Position numbers and translations under genes: made by a program. Source: Pseudomonas sp. UFMG81 (GTDB lineage: Bacteria; Pseudomonadota; Gammaproteobacteria; Pseudomonadales; Pseudomonadaceae). From it: DNA of 64,000 nucleotides. Of this stretch, positions 54,227 to 62,741 are shown piece by piece (position 1 is the stretch's first letter; every line of letters begins with the position of its first letter). The stretch lies in contig NZ_JACAFQ010000002.1 of assembly GCF_015354575.1 (NCBI RefSeq), positions 784-64,783 of the forward strand, written 5' to 3'. The notes under the pieces are model-generated. The model had not been told where the DNA came from, searched no databases, and saw only the letters and a program-made list of their open reading frames with translations.

Positions 54227-54256
54227 GCCCGGCCAGTTCATGGCCGGGCTTTTTTA
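54227..54256 (+). terminator. Intrinsic terminator of azoR
   Basis: The stem GCCCGGCCA / TGGCCGGGC (loop GTTCA) is directly followed by six T residues, 50 bases after the azoR stop. Confidence 0.88.
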
Positions 54257-54267
54257 TGTCAGTGGGA

Positions 54268-54362
54268 AAGTCGTGGGAGCGGGCTTGCCCCGCGATGGAT
54301 CCAGTTCGGACAATGAGGTTCGCCGCGCCGGCGCCATCGCGGGGCAAGCCCGCTCCCACGAG
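54268..54362. repeat. REP pair (inverted)
   Basis: GTGGGAGCGGGCTTGCCCCGCGATGG faces CCATCGCGGGGCAAGCCCGCTCCCAC; a smaller stem (CGCCGCGCCGGCGC) lies between. Confidence 0.85.
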
Positions 54363-54439
54363 CAGCCCCACAATACCCATGGTTGAACTGCCCAGGCGCA
54401 ACCCGCTAAGGTCGCCGCCTTGATCCCCGAGAGGCCACC

Positions 54440-55312
54440 ATGGGCTACCTGATAATCGTTGCGCTGATCCAGGCGTACTCGTTCAACCTGATCGGCGAAT
54501 ACCTGGCCGGCCAGGTCGACAGCTATTTCGCCGTGCTCGCCCGTGTAGTGCTGGCCGGGCTGGTGTTCCTGCCACTGACCCGCTGGCGCCAGGTGGAGCC
54601 GCGCTTCATGCGCTCGATGCTGCTGATCGGCGCGTTGCAGTACGGCATCACCTACGTCTGCCTGTACCTGAGCTTCCGCGTACTCACGGTGCCCGAGGTG
54701 CTGTTGTTCACCATCCTCACGCCGCTGCACGTCACCCTGATCGAGGACGCCCTGAACCGGCGCTTCAACCCGTGGGCGTTGCTGGCTGCGCTGGTGGCGG
54801 TGGCCGGTGCGGCGGTGATCCGGTTCGACAGTGTCACCGGTGAGTTCTTCATCGGCTTCCTGCTGCTGCAGCTGGCCAACTTCACCTACGCCGCCGGGCA
54901 GGTGCAGTACCGGCATCTGGTCGCTCGCCACCCCAGCGACCTGCCGCACTACAAGCGCTTCGGCTATTTCTACCTAGGCGCGTTGATCGTGGTGTTGCCA
55001 GCGTTCCTGCTGTTCGGCAATACCCAGCACCTGCCAAGCACCGACACGCAGTGGCTGGTGCTGCTGTTCCTGGGGCTGTGCCCGACCGCGCTGGGCTTGT
55101 ACTGGTGGAACAAGGGCGCCTGCCTGGTGTCTGGCGGCACCCTGGCGGTGATGAACAACCTGCATGTGCCGGTGGGGCTGCTGCTGAATCTGCTGATCTG
55201 GAACCAGGACGAACCGCTGGGGCGCCTGGCGGTTGGTGGGACGATCATCCTGCTGTCGGTGTGGATGAGCCGGTTGGGTGGGCGGGGCGTGGCATTGCCA
55301 GTGTCACGTTGA
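54440..55312 (+). CDS. EamA-type carboxylate/amino acid/amine transporter
   Basis: 290 residues with ten predicted membrane helices and the DMT repeat. AYSFNLIGEYLAGQVDSYFA at the start and LGLCPTALGLYWWNKGACLVSGGTLAVMNN in the second half match the YigM-like branch that carries carboxylates, amino acids or amines. The ATG at 54440 follows CGAGAGGCC. The substrate is not known for this copy. Confidence 0.85.
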   Translation: MGYLIIVALIQAYSFNLIGEYLAGQVDSYFAVLARVVLAGLVFLPLTRWRQVEPRFMRSMLLIGALQYGITYVCLYLSFRVLTVPEVLLFTILTPLHVTLIEDALNRRFNPWALLAALVAVAGAAVIRFDSVTGEFFIGFLLLQLANFTYAAGQVQYRHLVARHPSDLPHYKRFGYFYLGALIVVLPAFLLFGNTQHLPSTDTQWLVLLFLGLCPTALGLYWWNKGACLVSGGTLAVMNNLHVPVGLLLNLLIWNQDEPLGRLAVGGTIILLSVWMSRLGGRGVALPVSR

Positions 55313-55332
55313 TGCACTAGGTCCAGCGGCCT

Positions 55333-55396
55333 CATCGCGGGGCAAGCCCGCTCCCACGCAGGTGTCACCTGTGGGAGCGGGCTTGCCCCGCGATTG
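55333..55396. repeat. REP pair (inverted)
   Basis: TCGCGGGGCAAGCCCGCTCCCAC and GTGGGAGCGGGCTTGCCCCGCGA, between convergent transporter and channel genes. Confidence 0.88.
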
Positions 55397-55401
55397 CGTT
55401 T

Positions 55402-56715
55402 TCAAGCCGTTTCGCGATAGCTGGCCCGCGCTGCCAGCCCCGCACGCATGTCATTGCCACTCGGCTGCTGGTACAGGCTCAACCCAAACTCCGGCAGCAC
55501 CGCCAGCAGGTAGTCGAAGATATCGCCCTGGATCCGCTCGTACTCGGCCCACACCGTGGTGGTGGTGAAGCAGTAGATCTCCAGCGGCACGCCTTCGGCG
55601 GTGGTCTGCATCTGGCGCACCATGCAGGTCATGTTCGGGTGCACGTTGGGGTGGTTTTTCAGGTAGGCCAGGGCGAAGGCGCGGAAGGTCCCGATGTTGG
55701 TCAGTTGCCGGCGGTTGGCCGACAGCCCGGTGATGTGGCCCTGGGCCTCGTTCCATTCACGCAGCTCCTGGCGCTTGCCGGCCAGGTAGTCACCGAGCAG
55801 GCGCACCTGGCCCAGGCGCTGTTCTTCTTCCTGGGTCAGAAAACGCACGCCCGCGGCATCGATGAACAGGCTGCGCTTGATCCGCCGCCCGCCGGACTGC
55901 TGCATGCCACGGTAGTTGCGGAACGATTCGCTCATCAGGCGCCAGGTGGGGATGGAGACGATGGTCTTGTCGAAATTCTGCACCTTGACCGTGTGCAGGG
56001 TGATGTCCACCACGTCGCCGTCGGCCCCGGCCTGGGGCATCTCGATCCAGTCGCCGACGTGCAGCATGTCGTTGCTGGTCAGCTGCACGCTGGCGACGAA
56101 CGACAGCAGGGTGTCCTTGTACACCAACAGCAGCACCGCCGACATGGCGCCCAGGCCGGAGAGCAGCAACAGCGGCGAGCGGTCGATGAGGGTGGCGACG
56201 ATGACGATGGCGGCGAAGATCCACAGCATCATCTTGGCCAACTGCATGTAGCCCTTGATCGAGCGGGTGCGGGCGTGCTCGGTGCGGGCGTAGATGTCCA
56301 GCAGGGCATCGAGCAAGCACGACAGCGCGCGGGTCATGAACAGCAGGGTGATGGCCAGGGCGAGGTTGCCGAGAAAATGCTGGGCGGTGGCCGACAGCTC
56401 GGGCACCAGCTTCAGGCCGAACTGCACCACCAGCGACGGGGTGGTTTGCGCCAGGCGGTGCAGCACCTTGTTGTGACGTAGGTCGTCCAACCACTTGAGG
56501 GCCGGTTGCCGGGCCAGCAGGCGGCTGGCGTGCAGGATGAGGAAACGCGCCAGGCGGCCGATCAGCAGCGAGACGAGCAGCAGCACGGCCAGGCCAAGGG
56601 CGGCGTGCAGCAGCGGGTGTTGGTCGAGGGTGCCCCAGAGGTCGAGGGCATCGCGCCAGAAGCGATGAAGGTCCATAAGCGTGGAAACGGTCTGTGTTGC
56701 GGTACGAAGCAGCAT
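55402..56715 (-). CDS. Mechanosensitive ion channel, YbdG type
   Basis: 437 residues. Five N-terminal membrane helices precede the MscS-like domain: LLLLSGLGAMSAVLLLVYKDTLLSFVASVQL is the pore helix, then NDMLHVGDWIEMPQAGADGDVVDITLHTVKVQNFDKTIVSIP is the beta domain typical of the YbdG subgroup. It opens under hypo-osmotic membrane tension. ATGs at 56715 and 56676 (MDLHRF) are both possible starts; neither has a clear ribosome site. It is divergent from the helicase gene. Confidence 0.88.
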   Translation of the reverse strand: MLLRTATQTVSTLMDLHRFWRDALDLWGTLDQHPLLHAALGLAVLLLVSLLIGRLARFLILHASRLLARQPALKWLDDLRHNKVLHRLAQTTPSLVVQFGLKLVPELSATAQHFLGNLALAITLLFMTRALSCLLDALLDIYARTEHARTRSIKGYMQLAKMMLWIFAAIVIVATLIDRSPLLLLSGLGAMSAVLLLVYKDTLLSFVASVQLTSNDMLHVGDWIEMPQAGADGDVVDITLHTVKVQNFDKTIVSIPTWRLMSESFRNYRGMQQSGGRRIKRSLFIDAAGVRFLTQEEEQRLGQVRLLGDYLAGKRQELREWNEAQGHITGLSANRRQLTNIGTFRAFALAYLKNHPNVHPNMTCMVRQMQTTAEGVPLEIYCFTTTTVWAEYERIQGDIFDYLLAVLPEFGLSLYQQPSGNDMRAGLAARASYRETA

Positions 56716-56820
56716 TAGAGCGTGGATCGGGGCAAAGTTGCCAAAAGAAATTCGGTTCTGGCGGCGGAAAACGTTACCCTATGCAACTTGAATTTTTCGC
56801 ACTTGCCCGAGGTTACCCCC

Positions 56821-58143
56821 GTGTTTTCCCAATTCGCCCTGCACGAACGCCTGCTCAAAGCCGTGGCCGAGCTGAAATTTGTCGAGCCGACTCCGGTGCA
56901 GGCAGCGGCCATTCCCCTGGCCCTGCAAGGGCGTGACCTGCGGGTGACGGCGCAGACCGGCAGCGGCAAGACCGCAGCCTTCGTGCTGCCACTGCTCAAC
57001 CGCCTGGTCGACCGCAGCGGCCCGAGTGTGGAAATCCGCGCGCTGATCCTGCTGCCCACCCGCGAGCTGGCCCAGCAGACCCTCAAGCAGGTGAAGCTGT
57101 TCTCGCAGTTCACCTACATCAAGTCGGGCCTGATCACCGGCGGTGAAGACTTCAAGGAACAAGCCGCCATGCTGCGCAAGGTGCCGGACGTGCTGATCGG
57201 CACCCCGGGCCGCCTGCTCGAGCAGCTCAATGCCGGCAACCTCGACCTGTCCCACGTGGACGTGCTGATCCTCGACGAAGCCGACCGCATGCTCGACATG
57301 GGCTTCGCCGAAGACATGGAGCGCCTGTGCAAAGAGTGCCAGAACCGTAAGCAGACCCTGCTGTTCTCCGCCACCACCGGCGGCGCAGCCCTGCGCGACA
57401 TCATCGGCAAGGTGCTCAAAGACCCTGAGCATCTGATGCTCAACAGCGTTTCGCAGCTCGCCGAAGGCACCCGTCAGCAAGTCATCACCGCAGACCATGA
57501 CCAGCACAAAGAGCAGATCGTGCAGTGGCTGCTGGCCAACGAGACCTTCCAGAAGGCGATCATCTTCACCAATACCCGCGTACTGGCCGACCGTATCTAC
57601 GGCCATCTGGTGGCCAAGGATGTGAAAGCCTTCGTGCTGCACGGCGACAAGGACCAGAAGGATCGCAAGCTGGCCATCGACCGCTTCAAGGAAGGCGGCT
57701 CCAAGGTGCTGGTGGCCACTGATGTCGCCGCCCGTGGCCTGGACATCGACGGCCTGGACCTGGTGATCAACTTCGACATGCCACGCAGCGGCGACGAATA
57801 CGTGCACCGTATCGGCCGTACTGGTCGTGCCGGCGGCGAAGGCCTGGCGATCTCGCTGATCACCCACAACGACTGGAACCTGATGTCGAGCATCGAACGC
57901 TACCTCAAGCAGCAGTTCGAGCGCCGGGTCATCAAGGAGGTCAAGGGCACCTACAGCGGGCCGAAGAAGGTCAAGGCCTCGGGCAAGGCCGCCGGCACCA
58001 AGAAGAAAAAAGTCGAGAAGAAGACTGGTGACAAGAAGGGCGCCGTCAAGCGCAAGCCAACCGCCAAGCCGAAGGCCAATGCGCCACTGGCCAGCGCCGA
58101 TGGCATGGCGCCGCTGAAAAAGCGCAAGCCAGCGGCTGAATAA
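56821..58143 (+). CDS. DEAD-box RNA helicase
   Basis: 440 residues. Motifs in order: Q-motif FVEPTPVQAAAIP (about 20), AQTGSGKTAAF, PTRELAQQ, TPGRLLEQ, DEADRMLDMGF, SATT, VATDVAARGLDIDG and HRIGRTGRAG. A basic C-terminal tail from about 380 rich in Lys/Ala (KKKKVEKKTGDKKGAVKRKP) probably binds RNA. It resembles the SrmB/RhlE group; the exact subfamily is uncertain. I place the start at GTG 56821 (MFSQFALHERLL), preceded by GAGG. Confidence 0.9.
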   Translation: MFSQFALHERLLKAVAELKFVEPTPVQAAAIPLALQGRDLRVTAQTGSGKTAAFVLPLLNRLVDRSGPSVEIRALILLPTRELAQQTLKQVKLFSQFTYIKSGLITGGEDFKEQAAMLRKVPDVLIGTPGRLLEQLNAGNLDLSHVDVLILDEADRMLDMGFAEDMERLCKECQNRKQTLLFSATTGGAALRDIIGKVLKDPEHLMLNSVSQLAEGTRQQVITADHDQHKEQIVQWLLANETFQKAIIFTNTRVLADRIYGHLVAKDVKAFVLHGDKDQKDRKLAIDRFKEGGSKVLVATDVAARGLDIDGLDLVINFDMPRSGDEYVHRIGRTGRAGGEGLAISLITHNDWNLMSSIERYLKQQFERRVIKEVKGTYSGPKKVKASGKAAGTKKKKVEKKTGDKKGAVKRKPTAKPKANAPLASADGMAPLKKRKPAAE

Positions 58144-58190
58144 GCCACGCTGGCAGCAAGCCCGTCATCGCAAGGGTGGCGGGTCGCTTA

Positions 58191-58362
58191 GGCTTTGTAC
58201 GAAAAGTGCCTGCGCAACGATCAAGCTGCGTTGAAAACAGGCTGGAGCGCCAGCCCGGTCGGAATGCTCATTTACAACCAGTAAAGTCGGGCGCGACCCC
58301 GGCCGTTCCTCGCCTGTTTTCGCCTTGCCTGATCGCTGCTCGGCGACTTTTCGTACAAACCC
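58191..58362. mobile_element. MITE-like element with IS5-type inverted ends
   Basis: A 172-bp non-coding element. The ends GGCTTTGTACGAAAAGT (left) and ACTTTTCGTACAAACCC (right) are inverted copies, and the imperfect match continues inward for about 50 bp (CAACGATCAAGC/GATCGCTGCTCGG, GAAAACAGGC/GCCTGTTTTC). It is flanked by TTAG on the left and CTAG on the right, consistent with a YTAR target duplication of the IS5 family. It encodes no transposase. Confidence 0.65.
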
Positions 58363-58475
58363 TAGCACCTTCCCCAGGTGCTTGTAGCCCATTTCCCAAA
58401 CTGCTTTCCTGCCCGGGTATTCTGCGCTCTAGCCTCCACACTCCACTGGCATGTTTTCGCTGGCAGGAGTAGCGT

Positions 58476-58786
58476 ATGTACAACTGTAAATACGAAAGCC
58501 CCATCCGCTTCGAATGGGATGAGGACAAGAATCAGCTGAACATCCGCAAGCACGGTATCGATTTCAATGATGTGGCTGAGATGTTTCGCCACCCGATGCT
58601 GGCGCTCAAGGATGAACGGTTCGATTACGAGGAGACACGCTGGATCAGCATGGGCTGGATCAACGCATGGGTCAGCGTGGTCGCCTACACCGAACGGCAC
58701 AAGGGGATGTGATCCGTGTCATCTCCGCCAGAAGAGCCACCCGACGCGAGGTAATGCGCTATGTCGAAACCATCGAAAAGCAGTGA
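58476..58786 (+). pseudogene. brnT: BrnT-family toxin, frameshifted
   Basis: The first 78 codons encode a BrnT RNase: IRFEWDEDKNQLNIRKHGIDFNDVAEMF and SMGWINAWVSVVAYTERH, but the frame stops at TGA 58710. Shifting one base at the G run 58703-58706 restores the conserved end DVIRVISARRATRREVMRY, to TGA 58784-58786, overlapping brnA as usual. One missing G thus truncates the catalytic C-terminal segment. BrnT cleaves mRNA and is neutralised by BrnA. The start ATG follows CAGGAG. Sequencing error cannot be excluded. Confidence 0.8.
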
Positions 58787-59003
58787 TGAGCAGTTTGCTC
58801 ACGTGCCTGTCGACACCTCGGACATCCCTGAGCTGGACGATGCGTTCTTCCGCCAGGCCGAGCTTCGTCTACCTACCAAGCAAACCGTGACCATTCGCCT
58901 CGACGCGGATGTGCTGGCCTGGTTCAAGGATCAAGGCAGCGGTTACCAGACGCGGATCAACCACCTGTTGCGTCAATACATGCTGGCCCAGCAGCGCCGC
59001 TGA
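58761..59003 (+). CDS. brnA: BrnA-family antitoxin
   Basis: An 80-residue antitoxin with the BrnA pattern: DIPELDDAFFRQAELRLPTK followed by a ribbon-helix-helix TVTIRLDADVLAWFKDQGSGYQTRINHLLRQYM. It would bind BrnT and repress the shared promoter. It is intact although its toxin gene is frameshifted. The start ATG at 58761 lies inside the 3' end of the toxin gene. Confidence 0.9.
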   Translation: MSKPSKSSDEQFAHVPVDTSDIPELDDAFFRQAELRLPTKQTVTIRLDADVLAWFKDQGSGYQTRINHLLRQYMLAQQRR

Positions 59004-59004
59004 G

Positions 59005-59027
59005 CCTGAGCAACCTCAGGTCTTTTT
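59005..59027 (+). terminator. Terminator after brnA
   Basis: The short stem CCTGAG-CAAC-CTCAGG is followed by TCTTTTT. It overlaps the 3' end of the convergent DUF5339 gene. Confidence 0.6.
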
Positions 59028-59285
59028 CTCCGCGGCCTTGAGCTCCTGGATGCGCTTGTCGATCAACTGACACTTGTCCGGCAGGTCCTTGCTGGCCGTG
59101 CCGAGTTCCATGTTCTGCAACTCGTCGTTGATCTCCTTGGCCTTCTGCGGGTTCTGTTCGGTCAGCTTGGCAACCAGCCCAGCCAGTTGTTCGCGTTTCT
59201 GCGTCGCCTCTTCCGGCGTGCAGGCCCAGACGGGCAGGGCACACAGCAGGGCGGTTGCGCAGGTGATACATAGCAGCGGCTTCAT
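59016..59285 (-). CDS. DUF5339-like small secreted protein
   Basis: 89 residues with a signal peptide (MKPLLCITCATALLCALPVWA) and a helical, charged mature part CTPEEATQKREQLAGLVAKL...NPQKAKEINDELQNM...CQLIDKRIQELKAAEKKT containing two Cys. I associate this pattern with DUF5339 periplasmic proteins of unknown function. The ATG at 59285 begins the signal; GGTAGAAAGG lies just upstream. It converges on brnA. Confidence 0.75.
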   Translation of the reverse strand: MKPLLCITCATALLCALPVWACTPEEATQKREQLAGLVAKLTEQNPQKAKEINDELQNMELGTASKDLPDKCQLIDKRIQELKAAEKKT

Positions 59286-59403
59286 CCTTTCTACCTCCAG
59301 CGGTGGGTATACAGGATGGAGGTACCGGCAGCCGTGGAAGTTCACTTCCAGGGTGCAGGTGAGGTTGTACCCCCGATGACCCGCTTTCAGGAGATGAACA
59401 AGG

Positions 59404-59799
59404 ATGTATGAAGACTTGCTGGCGCAAGGAACCAATAGGCTGCTTTCGAAACTGGTCGGCGCCAATGCCGAGCTGATTACGCAGCTATCCAGTCAATATC
59501 CGCAGCTACCTGCTGATTATCTGGCGTTCATTCAGGCGCTGGGATGGGGCGAAGTGGGGGCGGCGGGTTTCATGTTGTACGAAGGGCTGCTTACTCCGGA
59601 CCAGGTTTTTGATGGCAGCGAAGGTGAAGCACTGGCGGGTATCGTGCTGTTTGGCGATGACTTCCAGGGGTACTGTGCAGGCTTCGATACTGCAAAGGGT
59701 TGGACGGTTGTCGACATCGACCCCATCAGCCATGAAACACAGCCGGTTGCTGCCAGCTTTTCCGAGTTCATTCGTCAACTGCTGCACGACCTTGATTAA
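59404..59799 (+). CDS. SMI1/KNR4 (SUKH) family protein
   Basis: 131 residues with the SUKH-type pattern: QLSSQYPQLPADYLAFIQALGWGEVG at the N-terminus, VLFGDDFQGYCAGFDTAKGWTVVDID centrally, and a C-terminal SFSEFIRQLLHD. SUKH proteins are common immunity proteins against nuclease toxins but also occur as stand-alone proteins. No toxin gene lies beside it, so the function is open. Base composition is somewhat lower in GC than that of core neighbours. Confidence 0.8.
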   Translation: MYEDLLAQGTNRLLSKLVGANAELITQLSSQYPQLPADYLAFIQALGWGEVGAAGFMLYEGLLTPDQVFDGSEGEALAGIVLFGDDFQGYCAGFDTAKGWTVVDIDPISHETQPVAASFSEFIRQLLHDLD

Positions 59800-59950
59800 G
59801 CACTCGGTCTCTTTGGCTTCATGCTGCTTGAGCCAGCGACGCCTCGCTGATGCCGCCGGGCATGTCTGTGCGGTTTCGATTGGAACGCTTGTCATCCCTC
59901 ACCAGTCCCACGCTGTGTACTCCATCCGTCCACAGCAGGAGAGCTTTGCC

Positions 59951-60343
59951 ATGAGCAGCTACGACTGGGACCTGATCGAACGCCTGCTGCACGAGGTGCA
60001 GAATGGCGCCGGCCACAGCTTTACACCCCGTCCCTATGCCGAGCAGCACGCCGCGGCGCTGGCTGCCAAGGGCCAGGCGCCGGGGGATCTCGATCACCTG
60101 AAGACCCGCGCCTGCCAATACGAGAAGATTCTCTTCGAGCGCGGCTTTATCGAAAGCCGGCCTGAGGAGGACGGCGGCAACGGCGAGAACTTTGTGCTCA
60201 CCGAGCGCGGCTCGCGGCTGCTGAGTCTGATCGACAGCAGCATCCCGGGCTTCGAACACCCGCGGCAGGTGCTCGATGAGCAGGACGATGCGCTGGACGA
60301 GCATACCTTCGAGGAAGTGTCAGGCAAGGCACAGATCGCCTAA
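59951..60343 (+). CDS. Conserved protein with winged-helix character
   Basis: 130 residues: SSYDWDLIERLLHEVQNGAG, then LDHLKTRACQYEKILFERGFIES and ENFVLTERGSRLLSLIDSSIPG, a helix-helix-wing order like DUF2513-type or MarR-like small regulators. I recall such proteins in Pseudomonas annotated as transcriptional regulator, but no DNA target is evident. The ATG at 59951 is preceded by CAGGAGAG. The end is acidic (LDEQDDALDEHTFEEV). Confidence 0.7.
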   Translation: MSSYDWDLIERLLHEVQNGAGHSFTPRPYAEQHAAALAAKGQAPGDLDHLKTRACQYEKILFERGFIESRPEEDGGNGENFVLTERGSRLLSLIDSSIPGFEHPRQVLDEQDDALDEHTFEEVSGKAQIA

Positions 60344-60449
60344 GGTCGTTTACAGGCTGGCAAGGGGCGGCCGGAACGGCTGATAATCGCCGTTCGTCCG
60401 CCACTGCCGAGCCTGAGACCATGTCTGTACACACCAAGGCGGCCCGCTC

Positions 60450-61376
60450 ATGAGCGAGGTCCGCAAGAACCCCGATGCCTTTGCCCTGCAGGTGATGCTG
60501 GGGCTGTGCCTGATCTGGGGTTGCCAGCAAGTCTTGATCAAATCTGCAGCTGTGGATATCGCGCCGGTGATGCAGGCGGCGTTCCGTAACGGCATCGCTG
60601 CCGTGCTGGTAGGCCTGCTTATCTGTTTCAAGGGCGGCTGGAGCCAGGTGGGCACGACTTGGCGTGCCGGGCTGTTGGCAGGGGCGCTGTTCGGGTTGGA
60701 GTTCCTGTTCATCGCCGAGGGGCTGAAGCTGACATCGGCGGCGCATATGTCGGTGTTCTTGTATACCGCGCCGATCTTCACCGCCCTGGGGCTGCATTTC
60801 ATGATGCCCAGCGAGCGATTGCGCCTGCTGCAATGGCTGGGGATCCTGCTGGCGTTCGGCGGGATTGCCCTGGCCTTCGCCGGCGGCGTTTCATTCGATC
60901 AGCTCGACGGCCGCATGTTGCTGGGGGATGCCCTGGCGATCCTGGCCGGGCTGGCCTGGGGCGCAACCACGGTGGTGGTGCGTGGCTCGCGGCTGTCGGA
61001 GGCGCCGGCGACCCTGACCCTGTTCTATCAACTGGCCGTCGGGTTTGCCGGGCTGGTGCTGATTGCCCTGGTGAGTGGCCAGATCTCTGACTTCTCGCTG
61101 ACCCCGCTGGCGGTGGGCAGTGTGCTGTTCCAGGGCATCGTGGTGTCGTTCATCAGCTACCTGACGTGGTTCTGGTTGCTGCGCAAGTACCTGGCGTCGA
61201 ACCTGGCGGTGTTCTCGTTCATCACGCCACTGTTCGGGGTCACCTTCGGGGTGGTGCTGCTGGACGAGCCATTGAGCCTGAACTTCGTGCTGGGCGCGGT
61301 GTTGGTGCTGGTCGGGGTGATCATGGTCAGCGCCGAAAGTTGGGTGCGCCAGCAACTGCGCAAGGTGGTGGGTTAG
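60450..61376 (+). CDS. EamA-family (DMT) transporter
   Basis: 308 residues, ten predicted helices in two EamA repeats: LGLCLIWGCQQVLIKSA at the start and LAVFSFITPLFGVTFGVVLLDEPLSL in the second repeat. The substrate is unknown. It overlaps nothing and is followed by a REP pair. It is the third EamA-type gene in the window and not a close copy of the others. Confidence 0.87.
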   Translation: MSEVRKNPDAFALQVMLGLCLIWGCQQVLIKSAAVDIAPVMQAAFRNGIAAVLVGLLICFKGGWSQVGTTWRAGLLAGALFGLEFLFIAEGLKLTSAAHMSVFLYTAPIFTALGLHFMMPSERLRLLQWLGILLAFGGIALAFAGGVSFDQLDGRMLLGDALAILAGLAWGATTVVVRGSRLSEAPATLTLFYQLAVGFAGLVLIALVSGQISDFSLTPLAVGSVLFQGIVVSFISYLTWFWLLRKYLASNLAVFSFITPLFGVTFGVVLLDEPLSLNFVLGAVLVLVGVIMVSAESWVRQQLRKVVG

Positions 61377-61387
61377 CGCACAGGCTG

Positions 61388-61456
61388 GTTCGCCGGCAAG
61401 CCGGCGCCTACAGGTGTATCGCTGATTCCGTAGGCGCCGGCTTGCCGGCGAACGCG
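61388..61456. repeat. REP pair (inverted)
   Basis: GGTTCGCCGGCAAGCCGGCGCC and GGCGCCGGCTTGCCGGCGAAC, between the convergent EamA and MFS genes. Confidence 0.88.
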
Positions 61457-61465
61457 GTGGTTCAT

Positions 61466-62635
61466 TCACCCCATGCGTCCCAGGTGGCCGCATGCTGGCG
61501 AGCGAGCTGTGTGCGCATTAAGCACCAGCACACCGGCCACCCCCAACCCTGCGGCCGCCGCCACCAATGCCGGCTGCAGCCCACCACTGAAGTGGCTGCT
61601 CAACGCCGCCAGCAATGGTCCGCTCAATTGTCCCAGGGCAAAACACGCGGTCAACAGCCCGGCATTGCGCTGCGTGGCATGGGGCGCCAGTTCCCGCGAG
61701 CGTTGCATCACCAGTTGCATGCAGGCCAGGAACGGCCCACCGCAGAGCAACACCCCAAGGCCCAGGCCAACCCCGCCACCCAGCAGGCAGGCCAGCACGC
61801 CCAGGCCCTGCAACCACAAGGTCACGGTCAGCCACAGCGAGGTGCGCCCCGGCCGGCGTAGGCTGACGAGCACCACCCCAAGCGCCGCCGCCAGGCCGAA
61901 CGCCGGCCAGAACAGATCGGCCATCCAGTGCCCATGGAACTGTTGGTTGGCCATCTGCGACAGGAACGTGGCCGGCAGGATGTAGCCGATGCCGTACAAC
62001 CCGTACACCAGGCCCAGGCGGCCGATTCCGCCGACGCGGGCCTGGCCATTGTTGCCAGAGGCGGCGGGCGCAGGCTCCAGCGCACGCGGCAGCCACGGCA
62101 GCACGGCCAGCAGCATGACCAGTGCGGCCACCGCATAGATCAGCCACAGCGCGGCCGAACCCAGCCCCAGCAGGTGCGCGCCGAGGGCCAGCAGCCCGGT
62201 CACGGCAATGCCGACACCAGGCCCGGCAAACACCTGGGCGCCAAGGCGCTGGCGACCCTGGGCGTTGGCCAGTTGCTGGCTAAGGCTGGTGATCATCACC
62301 AGCACCCAGGCGCTGGCCACGCCGGTGCCAAAGCGCAGCAGCAGGTGGCCCCAGAACCCCTCGACGAATGCCGAAGCGAAGGTCAGCACCACGCACAACC
62401 ACAGGCCGCCGTGCAGACGCAGGCGCACCTGGGCTGGCTGACGGGCGAACATGCCATCCACCGCACCGAGGAAGTAACCGAGGTAGTTGGCCGCGGCGAC
62501 CAGGCCGCCGGCGGTCAGGTCGAACTGGCCCTCGGCGATCAACCGGGGCAGTTGTGGGGTCAGGGCGAAGCGGCCGATACCCATGGCCATCATCAGGGCC
62601 ACGGCGCTGGCCAGCAGTTGCACAAAGGGCGACAT
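61466..62635 (-). CDS. YbfB/YjiJ-family MFS transporter
   Basis: 389 residues with about twelve helices. The start LLASAVALMMAMGIGRFALTPQLPRLI is the signature of the YbfB/YjiJ MFS group, and AANYLGYFLGAVDGM and LLLRFGTGVASAWVLVMITSL follow. The substrate is unknown. The ATG at 62635 follows GGAGACGCTCC. It is divergent from a LysR regulator, with a palindrome between them, which suggests direct control. Confidence 0.87.
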   Translation of the reverse strand: MSPFVQLLASAVALMMAMGIGRFALTPQLPRLIAEGQFDLTAGGLVAAANYLGYFLGAVDGMFARQPAQVRLRLHGGLWLCVVLTFASAFVEGFWGHLLLRFGTGVASAWVLVMITSLSQQLANAQGRQRLGAQVFAGPGVGIAVTGLLALGAHLLGLGSAALWLIYAVAALVMLLAVLPWLPRALEPAPAASGNNGQARVGGIGRLGLVYGLYGIGYILPATFLSQMANQQFHGHWMADLFWPAFGLAAALGVVLVSLRRPGRTSLWLTVTLWLQGLGVLACLLGGGVGLGLGVLLCGGPFLACMQLVMQRSRELAPHATQRNAGLLTACFALGQLSGPLLAALSSHFSGGLQPALVAAAAGLGVAGVLVLNAHTARSPACGHLGRMG

Positions 62636-62690
62636 GGAGCGTCTCCTGCTCGAAGGGTGGCGATGGATGGCAGGGTAGGGTGGATTGACT

Positions 62691-62705
62691 TTCAATAAAA
62701 TTGAA
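62691..62705. promoter_or_regulatory. Candidate LysR operator
   Basis: TTCAATAAAATTGAA is a perfect 6+6 palindrome with a 3-base centre, of the T-N11-A type bound by LysR regulators. It lies 37 bases before the LysR start and 56 before the divergent MFS start. Confidence 0.65.
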
Positions 62706-62741
62706 TAATGATGATCAAGTTGTTCTGTTTTGGAGAATACA

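Noticed and set aside
54269-54362. An integron-type attC or phage attachment site
   Set aside because: The palindrome is one of about fifteen REP pairs in the window, with no integrase or tRNA nearby.
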